Shown piece by piece: positions 46,637 through 54,231 of a stretch of 64,000 nt of DNA (positions are counted from its first letter, which is position 1; each line of letters starts with the position of its first letter). The translations under genes and the position numbers were made by a program. Location of the stretch: NCBI GenBank assembly GCA_035299065.1, contig DATGXI010000034.1, forward strand, positions 12,324 to 76,323, in the 5' to 3' direction. This DNA is from DASPJQ01 sp035299065 (GTDB taxonomy: Bacteria > Bacteroidota > Bacteroidia > Flavobacteriales_D > UBA2798). Under the pieces are notes generated by a model. The model saw nothing but the letters and a program-made list of their open reading frames with translations, had not been told where the DNA came from and made no database searches.

Positions 46637-47353
46637 TTATGAAGGAGTATGATTATACCATTCAATTAATTCTCGCAATCTTTTAACTAAAATATGTACA
46701 GTCGTGCTTGGATTGGCTTCTAGTGGACTGTTATCCATTTTTATGTGTTCGGAATAAAGCTTTTCAGCACGATTAATCGCATCAGATTCACTTCCCATCT
46801 CTTGTAATGGCTTAAAAATCTCTAAACCCGCATGTTCATATTCAAAAGTATCATATCCTTGATATGCCCGAATTTCAGTCGTTAACATATTATAAATATC
46901 TTGACGCGCAATTGGCGTATTAGCGGGCACGCTAATAAAATGCAATAAAAGCCACAATTCAAAAACCTCATTACTATATGCAACTTTTATTTTTTGTTTC
47001 TTAGCTAGTGTAAAAGCGTCCACAAACCTGGCCGTATTTCCTTGGGATTTTTGGGCATCATCTTTATCAAAAACTGACCAAACCTCGTCTACGTGCTTAC
47101 CTGCTTCCTCATATAGTTTTGTTCTTTCAATTACGGTTTGCTCAACAACGCCCTTATAGTTTCTTCCCGTTCCGACTGCTCTAAGAAATACAGTTTTATC
47201 TGGAAATTCCTTTACGAATCCATTAAAATAGAATGGCTCTGACTTTTGGTCTTCACAAACAATTAAAAATAGATGATCATACCTTTTTGGCCTAACAGGT
47301 CTATCGTCTTTATCCTTTAATTCTTTTTTATGGACTATTCCTTTGACCGCCAT
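46637..47353 (-). CDS. rloB: RloB-like Toprim-fold protein
   Basis: A 238-residue protein of the RloB family. LFLIVCEDQKSEPFYFNGF (about 28-46), the acidic VWSVFDKDDAQ, and YSNEVFELWLLLHF are the signature segments of this Toprim-like family. It overlaps the RloA-like ATPase gene by 19 bases. Rlo proteins were named for their linkage to restriction loci; the ATPase-RloB pair occurs in defence islands. Confidence 0.85.
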   Translation of the reverse strand: MAVKGIVHKKELKDKDDRPVRPKRYDHLFLIVCEDQKSEPFYFNGFVKEFPDKTVFLRAVGTGRNYKGVVEQTVIERTKLYEEAGKHVDEVWSVFDKDDAQKSQGNTARFVDAFTLAKKQKIKVAYSNEVFELWLLLHFISVPANTPIARQDIYNMLTTEIRAYQGYDTFEYEHAGLEIFKPLQEMGSESDAINRAEKLYSEHIKMDNSPLEANPSTTVHILVKRLRELIEWYNHTPS

Positions 47354-48672
47354 TTAGCTGAATGAATAAAATTTTTAAAATCTCCAAGAACAGGAATAGC
47401 ACCATATCGACCTTCAATATATCTCTTTTCTTTATCTGTATCAGGTCTCTCTTTTTCGGATTTGAATTCTCCATTTTTTTCTTCAAAATAGATAAAGTCT
47501 GACAAAGTATAAAGCTCTGTGCTTTCCCATTTATTTTTTTCAGCGAAACACACTTGGTCTCTTCTTAACTGAGAATAACTTAAAAGATTTGTATCATGAG
47601 TCGCAAAAATCAGTTGTGCCCCATTTGGATTGCTTTCTTTCCTTAAAAATAATTCAATTGTATTTAACGTCATTATTGGGTGCATTGCAGCTTCTATTTC
47701 ATCAATTATAAGAACCCCACCATTTGCAAGAGCCCATAAAACGGGGCCACTTAGTTTAAATGCTTTTTGGGTTCCTGCAGATTCTCTTTCATTAAAATCC
47801 CAACTATGCAATTCATTTGTAGGAGATCCATCGGATTTATATGTTTGATGAATTGCATGTACAATATAACTCTTGCTGCCTTTTAATTTTTGAGCTAATT
47901 GAGTCTTTAAATTTTCCGGCATACTATGAGGCAACTCTGATTCCTCAAAATCCTTTGGTGTAATTTCAACATCATGTAAACCTAGTCCTAAGTTTGATAA
48001 ATATTTCCGAATAGTTTCCTTGTATTCGTTTAATTCAGATAGGGATGCCGTTCTAATATCATCATCTGTATTTAAACCATCAATCATTACAAATAACTTA
48101 AACCACTGCATTATTTTCTTAGCCTCCTCAACATTTAAAATATCACAGGTGGATAGGAAAAGTGCGTTGACTCGCGTTGCCTCAATAGCTGCGTCAATTA
48201 ATTTCTTTGACCCGACATATCCAGAGCTAACATCAATAACATTCCCTTCTCTTTCAAAGAGACTTACTTCTCTTCCAGCAGATTTTCTAAATAGCCATTC
48301 CTTTTGGACTTCTGTTGAGTTAAATTCAAGACCGTATCTATATCTATTTTCTTCAACAACAAACGATATTTCAAAAGTTGTTGGCTTATTAGACCATCCA
48401 TCTCTTAATAAGAAAGGATCATAAGGAAGTTTTGTTACAGACGATGTTCTAGCTGATATGTGAACAAGCATATCAAGAAGGCTCATTGATCTCAAAATAT
48501 TAGATTTACCTCCTCCATTAGGTCCATAAAGTGAAATTGCATTCAGACCTTTATATTTACTTTTGGAAATTATGTTTTGAGGATAGTCCTTTTGTTTAGG
48601 CGCTGGAACCAAACTCAAAATTTGCTCTTCCCCAATCGATCTATAATTTGAAACTCTAAATTCAAGTAACAT
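47335..48672 (-). CDS. RloA-like AAA ATPase (AAA_15/21, SMC/OLD-like)
   Basis: About 445 residues from the ATG at 48672, which gives the usual MLLEFRVSNYRSIGEEQ start; an ATG at 48690 would add six residues. Walker A is ISLYGPNGGGKSNIL and Walker B is GVLIIDEIEAAMHPIM, with a His switch in FATHDTNLL. This is the ATPase half of the RloA/RloB pair, presumed to sense infection and license the Toprim partner. It heads the minus-strand run that continues to the NACHT operon. Confidence 0.85.
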   Translation of the reverse strand: MLLEFRVSNYRSIGEEQILSLVPAPKQKDYPQNIISKSKYKGLNAISLYGPNGGGKSNILRSMSLLDMLVHISARTSSVTKLPYDPFLLRDGWSNKPTTFEISFVVEENRYRYGLEFNSTEVQKEWLFRKSAGREVSLFEREGNVIDVSSGYVGSKKLIDAAIEATRVNALFLSTCDILNVEEAKKIMQWFKLFVMIDGLNTDDDIRTASLSELNEYKETIRKYLSNLGLGLHDVEITPKDFEESELPHSMPENLKTQLAQKLKGSKSYIVHAIHQTYKSDGSPTNELHSWDFNERESAGTQKAFKLSGPVLWALANGGVLIIDEIEAAMHPIMTLNTIELFLRKESNPNGAQLIFATHDTNLLSYSQLRRDQVCFAEKNKWESTELYTLSDFIYFEEKNGEFKSEKERPDTDKEKRYIEGRYGAIPVLGDFKNFIHSAKWRSKE

Positions 48673-48812
48673 AGCTTTGCGAATTTTCACAAATATATGA
48701 CACTTGGATCAATAAAAAGCGTCCAACTATGCCTTTTTTGCTATTTTTCCGTAAAATAGTGGCATTTAGTCTAGATAATGTGCAATAAATTATTTTATTG
48801 ATTATCAGATAA

Positions 48813-49133
48813 TTAAAAAATCGAAGAACTCATTTTAATTAGTTCTTTATAAATCTCATTCGCTATTGGTTCTAGTGCCCTATTTGAGTCCTTTATATTA
48901 ATCTTAGCGGCTTTTCTGGTTGCATTGTGATAGTATTCGCCAATACGTTCCTCCCCCGCTTTCTCCTCTATCCCTAGAATGGCGAATATGGTTTCGCTGA
49001 GATGTAAGCAGTAGTGCAAAGCATCAAAATCTAAAGCTTCCAGGCCATAAATAAGCCTGTTATTAATTAAATCATCTTTGATTAGGGCTATTAAAAGCTT
49101 TTCCTGAGTGATTTTTGGCTTTTTTGATTTCAT
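48813..49133 (-). CDS. Unknown small protein divergent from the XRE regulator
   Basis: About 106 residues from the ATG at 49133 (KSKKPKITQEKLL); a longer version from 49175 would run through the operator palindromes and is less likely. Helical, with two Cys-free halves, no recognised domain. It shares its control region with the XRE gene, so the pair may be a toxin-antitoxin or regulator-target couple, which I cannot verify. Confidence 0.6.
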   Translation of the reverse strand: MKSKKPKITQEKLLIALIKDDLINNRLIYGLEALDFDALHYCLHLSETIFAILGIEEKAGEERIGEYYHNATRKAAKINIKDSNRALEPIANEIYKELIKMSSSIF

Positions 49134-49140
49134 ATCACAA

Positions 49141-49192
49141 CACTTTAGTGCTACAAAAATAAAATAAAGTGGCATAAAATAACACTAAAGTG
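49141..49192. promoter_or_regulatory. Twin CACTWWAGTG palindromes in the divergent control region
   Basis: CACTTTAGTG at 49141-49150 and CACTAAAGTG at 49183-49192 are 10-base palindrome-like boxes 42 bases apart. A related TGCCACTTTATTT motif occurs in both directions (about 49159-49178 and 49265-49277). They are good candidate operators for the XRE protein encoded at 49308. Confidence 0.6.
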
Positions 49193-49307
49193 AATTAATA
49201 TTAGCTTTTAGTTGTCTTTTAATACACTTTTCATTGATTTTAAGTTCTTTAGATATGCTTAAATTGCCACTTTATTTATGTTTTGAAGCACTTAAATGGT
49301 CGAAAAG

Positions 49308-49508
49308 ATGGTATATAATCGAATTAAAGCAGTTTTAGCTGAAAAGGATAAGACAAATATCTGGTTAGCGGATAAATTGGGTAAGAACAAAACAACTGTA
49401 TCTAAATGGTGTACCAATGATGTTCAACCAACCATTGAAACATTATTTGAAGTTGCTAAAGTTCTTGATGTAGATGTCCGTGAGTTACTGGTACCAACAA
49501 AAAAATAA
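49308..49508 (+). CDS. XRE/Cro-C1 family helix-turn-helix regulator
   Basis: A 66-residue DNA-binding protein from the ATG at 49308 (another ATG lies at 49296). The HTH is ANIWLADKLGKNKTTVSKWC-like (text NIWLADKLGKNKTTVSKW, about 15-32), followed by TIETLFEVAKVLDVDVRELL. It is nearly a minimal HTH. It likely represses the divergent promoter through the CACTWWAGTG boxes. Confidence 0.88.
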   Translation: MVYNRIKAVLAEKDKTNIWLADKLGKNKTTVSKWCTNDVQPTIETLFEVAKVLDVDVRELLVPTKK

Positions 49509-49578
49509 TTTGTAAAATCACCAACTTTGTTTACAATCTCTCTTTTTTAATTAATAATGATTCCGTAGCTTTATTCAA

Positions 49579-50121
49579 ATGAAGCAAAGTCACGATTTTG
49601 GGCATATAAAATCAGCGTATCAAGAAGGATATAATGATGCTATTAAGAAAAAAATTGATAAGCTACCTACAACTGTTGAGAACTGGTTTGAAACTTTAAA
49701 TCAAATTGAGTTTAAGTTTCTATCTGATATAAAATGGGTAGGTGTTCTAATGTATCCCTATTATCCAATAGGAGATTTATTCGCTGATTTTGGCAACCCA
49801 TTTAAAAAGGTTGCCGTTGTAATAGAATATAAAAATCATGATGGCGCTCTTTTGGAAAAAAGAATTAATTCTTTTAGAGAAAAAGGATGGACAGTTTATA
49901 CGCTAGAAAGTAAATCAGTAACATACACCGCTGAAGAATTATTCGACTACAATAAAACAGATCCTAATTTGGACTTTTATGAAATTCCGCAAGAAGAGTT
50001 TGTAGAGTTTGTTAATTTAAATAAAGCCAAAAACTCTCAATGTTTGCTATATTATATACGTTTTAATCATTTTGATTGGTTAGACGCCCTTGAGGAAGAA
50101 ATGGAAGAGCTCGAACAATAA
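49579..50121 (+). CDS. Restriction-endonuclease-fold candidate
   Basis: A 180-residue protein. GDLFADFGNPFKKVAVVIEY (Asp66 or Asp70, Glu83, Lys85), followed by RINSFREKGWTVYTL (Arg95, Trp104), looks like the Vsr/DUF559-type nuclease core in which a strand-Asp, ExK and a GW strand follow in order. The assignment rests on spacing alone. It lies 70 bases after the XRE gene and may be controlled with it. Confidence 0.55.
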   Translation: MKQSHDFGHIKSAYQEGYNDAIKKKIDKLPTTVENWFETLNQIEFKFLSDIKWVGVLMYPYYPIGDLFADFGNPFKKVAVVIEYKNHDGALLEKRINSFREKGWTVYTLESKSVTYTAEELFDYNKTDPNLDFYEIPQEEFVEFVNLNKAKNSQCLLYYIRFNHFDWLDALEEEMEELEQ

Positions 50122-50437
50122 TTCTTTTTTTGTTACACAACTGTTAAACGCTACCGTTGCCTCAATAGGCACGTGAACAAAAGTTAAAATCACTAACATT
50201 CTTTTCATTCGGCACGTTATTTCGTTTAAACGCATTTATTAGAAAAGAAAGGAAGGGATGAAAAATGCCACAACAAAATCAAAACATCAATTGTAAATAG
50301 TTTATCTGTATGACAACTATTGCATGGGGTTTCTCTTTTGACGGGTTCTCTTCCTCAAACAAATAGTTCAACCTTTCGTTGGTTGTTCGCAGAACCTTAA
50401 ATTTTTTCCAATTATTTAATTTTTAAAATTTAAGATT
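50122..50437. other. Intergenic region at the right end of the island
   Basis: 316 bases of AT-rich DNA. GTTAAACGCTACCGTTGCC near 50148 has core-box-like features but lacks the CACCGCCCGAAC arm, so I do not call it an attC-like site. The following gene is GC-richer. Confidence 0.35.
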
Positions 50438-51187
50438 ATGTCTAGTTTCACAGAAACAGGGCACGCAAAAAACGTTGCCAATTTTGAAGATCTCATTTCG
50501 TTCTGTACCGGTTATGGTGCTACCTACAACCCGGTGAACGTTAACATTAAAATTCCTGCATTAAACTCAAAGTACACGGCTTGTGTGAACGCCATACTTG
50601 CGGTTAAGGTGGCCAAAACGGCTTTTGACAATTCAACCAACTCGCGTGAGCTTGTATTTGCTTCGCTCAAGAAACTCTCCACACGCGTTGTAAACGCTCT
50701 GGAGGCTACCACGGCTGCAAAGGTAACCGTTGATGATGCAAAGACTGTAAACCGCAAAATTCAGGGCAAGCGTGCCTCCAAGGTACCCGAAGAACCATCC
50801 GATGGTGGTGGCACGGGTGCAGAGGCTCCCGTTAAGACCATATCGGTGTCACAGCAGAGTTATGACAGCCTGATTGATCATTTCATCAAGCTGATACAGA
50901 TCGTGAGCACTGAGCCCCTTTATTTGCCCAACGAGACGGATTTAAAGGTGGTTACTTTAAATGCTTTGCTGGTGAGTTTAAAGGCTGCCAACACTTCGGT
51001 GATTGGTACCACTACTTCTTACAGCAACAGCCGTATTACGCGTGACAGTGCTTTGTATGATGTTACAACGGGTATGGTTGACCTGGCTTTTGAGGTAAAG
51101 GCTTACGTGAAGAGTTTGTACGGGGCAGGCAGTATGCAATACAAACAGGTAAGCGGGTTAAAATTTACAAAGATCAAACATTCGTAA
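50438..51187 (+). CDS. Two-part helical protein of unknown function
   Basis: A 249-residue protein with two helical halves (about 30-110 and 135-235) joined by a Gly/Pro linker (PEEPSDGGGTGAEAP). Both halves contain similar ALLVSLKAANTSV / AILAVKVAKTAFD helices, suggesting an internal duplication. GC content is higher than in the flanking island genes. It has its own terminator and is followed by 21-bp minisatellite repeats. No signal peptide, no known domain. Confidence 0.7.
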   Translation: MSSFTETGHAKNVANFEDLISFCTGYGATYNPVNVNIKIPALNSKYTACVNAILAVKVAKTAFDNSTNSRELVFASLKKLSTRVVNALEATTAAKVTVDDAKTVNRKIQGKRASKVPEEPSDGGGTGAEAPVKTISVSQQSYDSLIDHFIKLIQIVSTEPLYLPNETDLKVVTLNALLVSLKAANTSVIGTTTSYSNSRITRDSALYDVTTGMVDLAFEVKAYVKSLYGAGSMQYKQVSGLKFTKIKHS

Positions 51188-51195
51188 TGTGTTTG

Positions 51196-51224
51196 AGGGG
51201 TTTCTTAAGGAACCCCTTTTTTTT
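51196..51224 (+). terminator. Rho-independent terminator
   Basis: AGGGGTT and AACCCCT arms around an 8-base loop, followed by a run of eight T (51217-51224), nine bases after the gene ending at 51187. Confidence 0.9.
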
Positions 51225-51263
51225 GTCGTGTTGTGAACGATTAAAAAAAGAAAGCTGGCATCC

Positions 51264-51507
51264 TGTATTAGTGTTTTCCTGCCAACAGGTAGAAATCTCG
51301 TATCCGCATTTAGTGTTCCTGCAACTGTGCGGAGTATTCTTGCGACTAACAAAAGAAAGTTAGCGTCCCTACTTAGTGTTCTTGCGTCTGCACTTAGAAA
51401 CCTTGCGACCTGAGTTAGTGTTCTTACAACTACGCGGAGTGTTTTCGTCTCCGCATTTAGAATTCTCTTAACTGCACTTAGTGTTCTCTGACCAATTGAC
51501 AGTTTTT
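51264..51507. repeat. 21-bp minisatellite, copy 1 of a segmental duplication
   Basis: Degenerate tandem units of about 21 bases (TTAGTGTTCTTGCRWCTGCAC-like, shortened here) fill 244 bases. The same 244-bp block recurs at 55654-55897 at high identity. Because 21 is a multiple of three, frames through it read as 7-residue repeats such as RTLSADA on the minus strand. Confidence 0.85.
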
Positions 51508-51555
51508 ACTCATCAGTAAAATATACTCAAACAAATAGATGTTCTGTTCATTATA

Positions 51556-52458
51556 TCAATTTGGACCATCATAATTTGGGCCTCTATATTTTACTTTAAT
51601 TTTAGAGTGCTCAATTCGCTTACGCCAGTAATCTTTGGAGGTCACTTTTGCCTCTTTTACGATTTGCAAATTTACCTCTCTCCAAATGACCCTATTTCTA
51701 AATCTTTCTGCTCTTTTTCGGTTGAACTCAATTACAGATTCGGGGCAATAAAAAGTATGGACTTTGTCTTTCTTTTCGTTTTCAAACACAAAGAAACAAT
51801 AAGCATATGGCGTTGTGTTCGAATGAATAATACGTATTTCTGAATATTGGTTAAAAACCTCTTTTTGTATTTGTATATATTTTTCATCATGAAGAATAAC
51901 TTCTACTCCATCCACATGAGGAGATAGCACCATATTTTGATCTATAAAAGGTAAAGTATATACGGTCTTTAAATCGGTATCTTTAATTTCGAATTTTCTT
52001 TTAAACGTTTCTATTACTTCCTTTCCTTCGACCGTTTCTTCATCAAAAGTGTATTTGCCAACGACTTTATCCGTTGAATCGTACATTTTCCCTCTTTTAA
52101 ATTTAAGAGAAGATATTGCCTTAATAAAAGAGTCCTTGGATTCCTTTTCCAATTGCTTTTTATCCTTAAAGTCGATTTTAAAAAAGGGTGGATCAAATAG
52201 AGAAAAGAGCAATAATGGTTCACCATTATGAATTATGGGCACGAAAAAACAACGAATATCCCATTTAATTGAAGAGTTATATTCCCATCTGATTTTACTC
52301 TTAATAAAATTAAAACTTGCTCTTTTACCAGACTTCCAATGATGAGTCATGAGCTTAAATTGCTCATCCCATATTTTATGATCTTCTAAATTTTTGTTAA
52401 TGGCAGCACCTATAATTTCGCGATTAAAAACAAGTTTCATACGGTCTTTTTCTTTCAA
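51556..52458 (-). CDS. Unknown protein of about 300 residues, located in the interrupted duplication
   Basis: A soluble protein without recognised domain, rich in basic and aromatic residues (THHWKSGKRASFNFIKSK, IRWEYNSSIKWDIRCFFVP). Start ATG 52458, or 52440 for a version six residues shorter. It is on the minus strand, against the cassette array, and lies exactly where the second copy of the segmental duplication has only 47 bases, so it was inserted into, or lost from, one copy. Confidence 0.7.
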   Translation of the reverse strand: MKEKDRMKLVFNREIIGAAINKNLEDHKIWDEQFKLMTHHWKSGKRASFNFIKSKIRWEYNSSIKWDIRCFFVPIIHNGEPLLLFSLFDPPFFKIDFKDKKQLEKESKDSFIKAISSLKFKRGKMYDSTDKVVGKYTFDEETVEGKEVIETFKRKFEIKDTDLKTVYTLPFIDQNMVLSPHVDGVEVILHDEKYIQIQKEVFNQYSEIRIIHSNTTPYAYCFFVFENEKKDKVHTFYCPESVIEFNRKRAERFRNRVIWREVNLQIVKEAKVTSKDYWRKRIEHSKIKVKYRGPNYDGPN

Positions 52459-52583
52459 ATATAAAAAAACATTTCACTTACAAACTAATATATTCCAAAT
52501 CCTTTCGAACTTAACATAACTTACTGACCATGACGTGTTAGTTTGGCACATATTTTCTCTAACCGACCTGTGTATCATTCTTG

Positions 52584-52890
52584 GGCAGCGTCATTTTTCA
52601 GAGAGGACAAGAGGAACTTCCCGCCACCGCACGTCAAACACATTAAAGGGTTTTTAGTTTTAAAATTAGCTGGCATCTAAAAACCCTTTAATAAGTTTGC
52701 CTTCCCTCCCTGTACGGGCACCTTGAATAGGGTGTTATCGTATTTGCCGACTCTTTTTTTTAAAACGCTAAATTTTTGATTTGTGCTTTTAAGGGCAGGG
52801 TTCTTTAGTTGGACACGTTCTTTAACGGGGGAAAGGGAAAAGGTTGGCCCAAAGGGGTGTGCGCCCTCTGCATAACTTGGCGGTGGCCGC
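52584..52890. repeat. Right part of the segmental duplication, copy 1
   Basis: About 307 bases of non-coding sequence, starting GGCAGCGTC and ending in the left arm of attC-like site A. It is repeated at 55945-56301, which has an extra 50 or so bases inserted. Includes the AAACCCTTTAATAAGTTTGC and CACCTTGAATAGGGTGTTAT blocks in both copies. Confidence 0.85.
52756..52788 (+). repeat. 33-bp repeat, direct copy near the array start
   Basis: Identical to the reverse complement of 36640-36672 beside the recombinase. It lies 82 bases before attC-like site A. Confidence 0.85.
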
Positions 52891-53004
52891 TATTGCGGGG
52901 CAGCAACAATTGTTAAGGTAAAAGCATTATATTAGCGTAACGTTTTGGTGAAGGGTTCGGGGCATTTATTCCGCAACAGCAAGCCCACCGCCCGAACGTT
53001 ATGC
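52870..53004 (+). repeat. attC-like site A
   Basis: Starts GCATAAC-TTGGCGGTGGCCGC and ends CCCACCGCCCGAAC-GTTATGC. 135 bases. The gene of cassette 1 starts 10 bases after it. Its left half is the end of the duplicated block. Confidence 0.85.
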
Positions 53005-53014
53005 GTAACCTTTT

Positions 53015-53473
53015 ATGACATTCGAACAACATATTGACCGACTGGAAAAATTTCTTAAAGACAAATGCAAAATCGTGCGAGAAAATAAAAATTCGTTTTT
53101 TGCAGTTTCAGACGGACACGAGTTTCACTCGCCAATTTACATATGCGACCAAGGAGGAACAATACACGTTGGTATCGGTGATACATATGATTACTTTGAC
53201 AAGCCCAAAGAACAGTTGGATAAAGCTGTATTGCGCTTTCTGACTTTACTGACGTGTAAAATCGAACGGACGGACTATTTTAAAGGAAATAATCTCTATA
53301 AAAGTACTTTTATTTTGCCAGACAATAAAACTGACTCCTATAACCAGGCTTCTTATAGATTCCCTTTTCCGTTTTGGAAAAAAACTAAGACAAATAAGAT
53401 TATTCAATTACCAATTATAACAGCTAGCGACATCGAAACGCATTTTGGCGATCTAACAAAAGGCAACGCATAA
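53015..53473 (+). CDS. Cassette 1 protein, unknown
   Basis: 152 residues, soluble, no recognised family. The sequence begins with EQHIDRLEKFLKDKCKIV and contains GGTIHVGIGDTYDYFD. Its stop codon lies inside the left core box of site B, so the whole cassette is gene plus site. Cassette start GTTATGC and end GCATAAC are perfectly complementary. Confidence 0.7.
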   Translation: MTFEQHIDRLEKFLKDKCKIVRENKNSFFAVSDGHEFHSPIYICDQGGTIHVGIGDTYDYFDKPKEQLDKAVLRFLTLLTCKIERTDYFKGNNLYKSTFILPDNKTDSYNQASYRFPFPFWKKTKTNKIIQLPIITASDIETHFGDLTKGNA

Positions 53474-53661
53474 CAGGTCGGTGGCCGCTATTGCCCAGTA
53501 ACAAGCAACTTTATAAGCCGCATTTCCATATTACGCCAAGGGCGTTAAGTAAAATTGCCTTTTAACCGCAGACATCATAAATATTTTACTTAACTTGTGC
53601 TCTAACCGAAACGTTTCCATAAGGTCGGCAACAGCAAGCCCACCGCCCGAACGTTAGGGGC
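53468..53661 (+). repeat. attC-like site B
   Basis: 194 bases from GCATAAC to GTTAGGGGC. Left arm is AGGTCGGTGGCCGCTATTGC; right arm is GCAAGCCCACCGCCCGAAC. Inner stem GTTAAGTAAAAT (53544-53555) pairs perfectly with ATTTTACTTAAC (53583-53594). Confidence 0.9.
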
Positions 53662-53679
53662 AAGCTACAAACAGTAAGT

Positions 53680-53970
53680 ATGAAAACCGCGCGCATTTAT
53701 GTAGACTTTAATGAGATGGTTGAAGACGATCTCGTCCTTTTAGCAAAAGACAATTTTACAATTGATTCCCAAGGTAACCGTGTTGAATTACGCGAAGGAC
53801 TTAAAGTCGACATTTACATGGATGACATAGACGACAACGATAATCCAGACAATTTAATCGCAAGCGGAATTGTTCTTCCTAACAACACAGACATTCCGTG
53901 GACGAAAAATGCGCTTTGGTTGTGCCGAATAGATAAGGATGGAATTAGACATGAATCCGATGTTCAATAA
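53680..53970 (+). CDS. Cassette 2 protein, unknown
   Basis: 96 residues, very acidic (DIYMDDIDDNDNPDNL), soluble, predicted beta-rich; no recognised family. Lies 19 bases after site B. Cassette boundaries GTTAGGGGC and GCCCCTAAC are perfectly complementary over nine bases, so the cassette is intact. Confidence 0.72.
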   Translation: MKTARIYVDFNEMVEDDLVLLAKDNFTIDSQGNRVELREGLKVDIYMDDIDDNDNPDNLIASGIVLPNNTDIPWTKNALWLCRIDKDGIRHESDVQ

Positions 53971-53987
53971 ATAAACTTGTTTTGCCA

Positions 53988-54181
53988 GCCCCTAACTTGG
54001 CGGTGGCCGCTATTGCCGGGAACAGGGTCAGTTCAGGGCGCGTTTTTGTACTTTTAAGCCGGTCACGTTAAACAAAAAACGTTTTACCGGTAGACATTCA
54101 TAATTGTTTTTTGTTTAACTTGCTTTTGAAAGTAACGTTTCCAAGGTCGGCAACAGCATGCCCACCGCCCGAACGTTAGCC
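53988..54181 (+). repeat. attC-like site C
   Basis: 194 bases from GCCCCTAAC to GTTAGCC, same length as site B. Inner stem GTTAAACAAAAAAC (54067-54080) pairs perfectly with GTTTTTTGTTTAAC (54106-54119). Compared with site B, both arms have changed together. Confidence 0.9.
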
Positions 54182-54231
54182 GTAATTATTGCTACCGATG
54201 GTTTAATAAGCACTAAAAAATTAACGATTCA

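Noticed and set aside
46637..48690. Calling the ATPase-Toprim pair a PARIS system
   Set aside because: The second protein fits RloB rather than the AriB (DUF4435) type by visible motifs, so I keep the RloA/RloB label.
50122..50240. Possible extra attC-like site
   Set aside because: Has GTTAAACGC but no CACCGCCCGAAC arm or left arm.
51158..51352. 64-codon minus-strand frame with 7-residue repeats
   Set aside because: Overlaps a gene end and a terminator; explained by the minisatellite.
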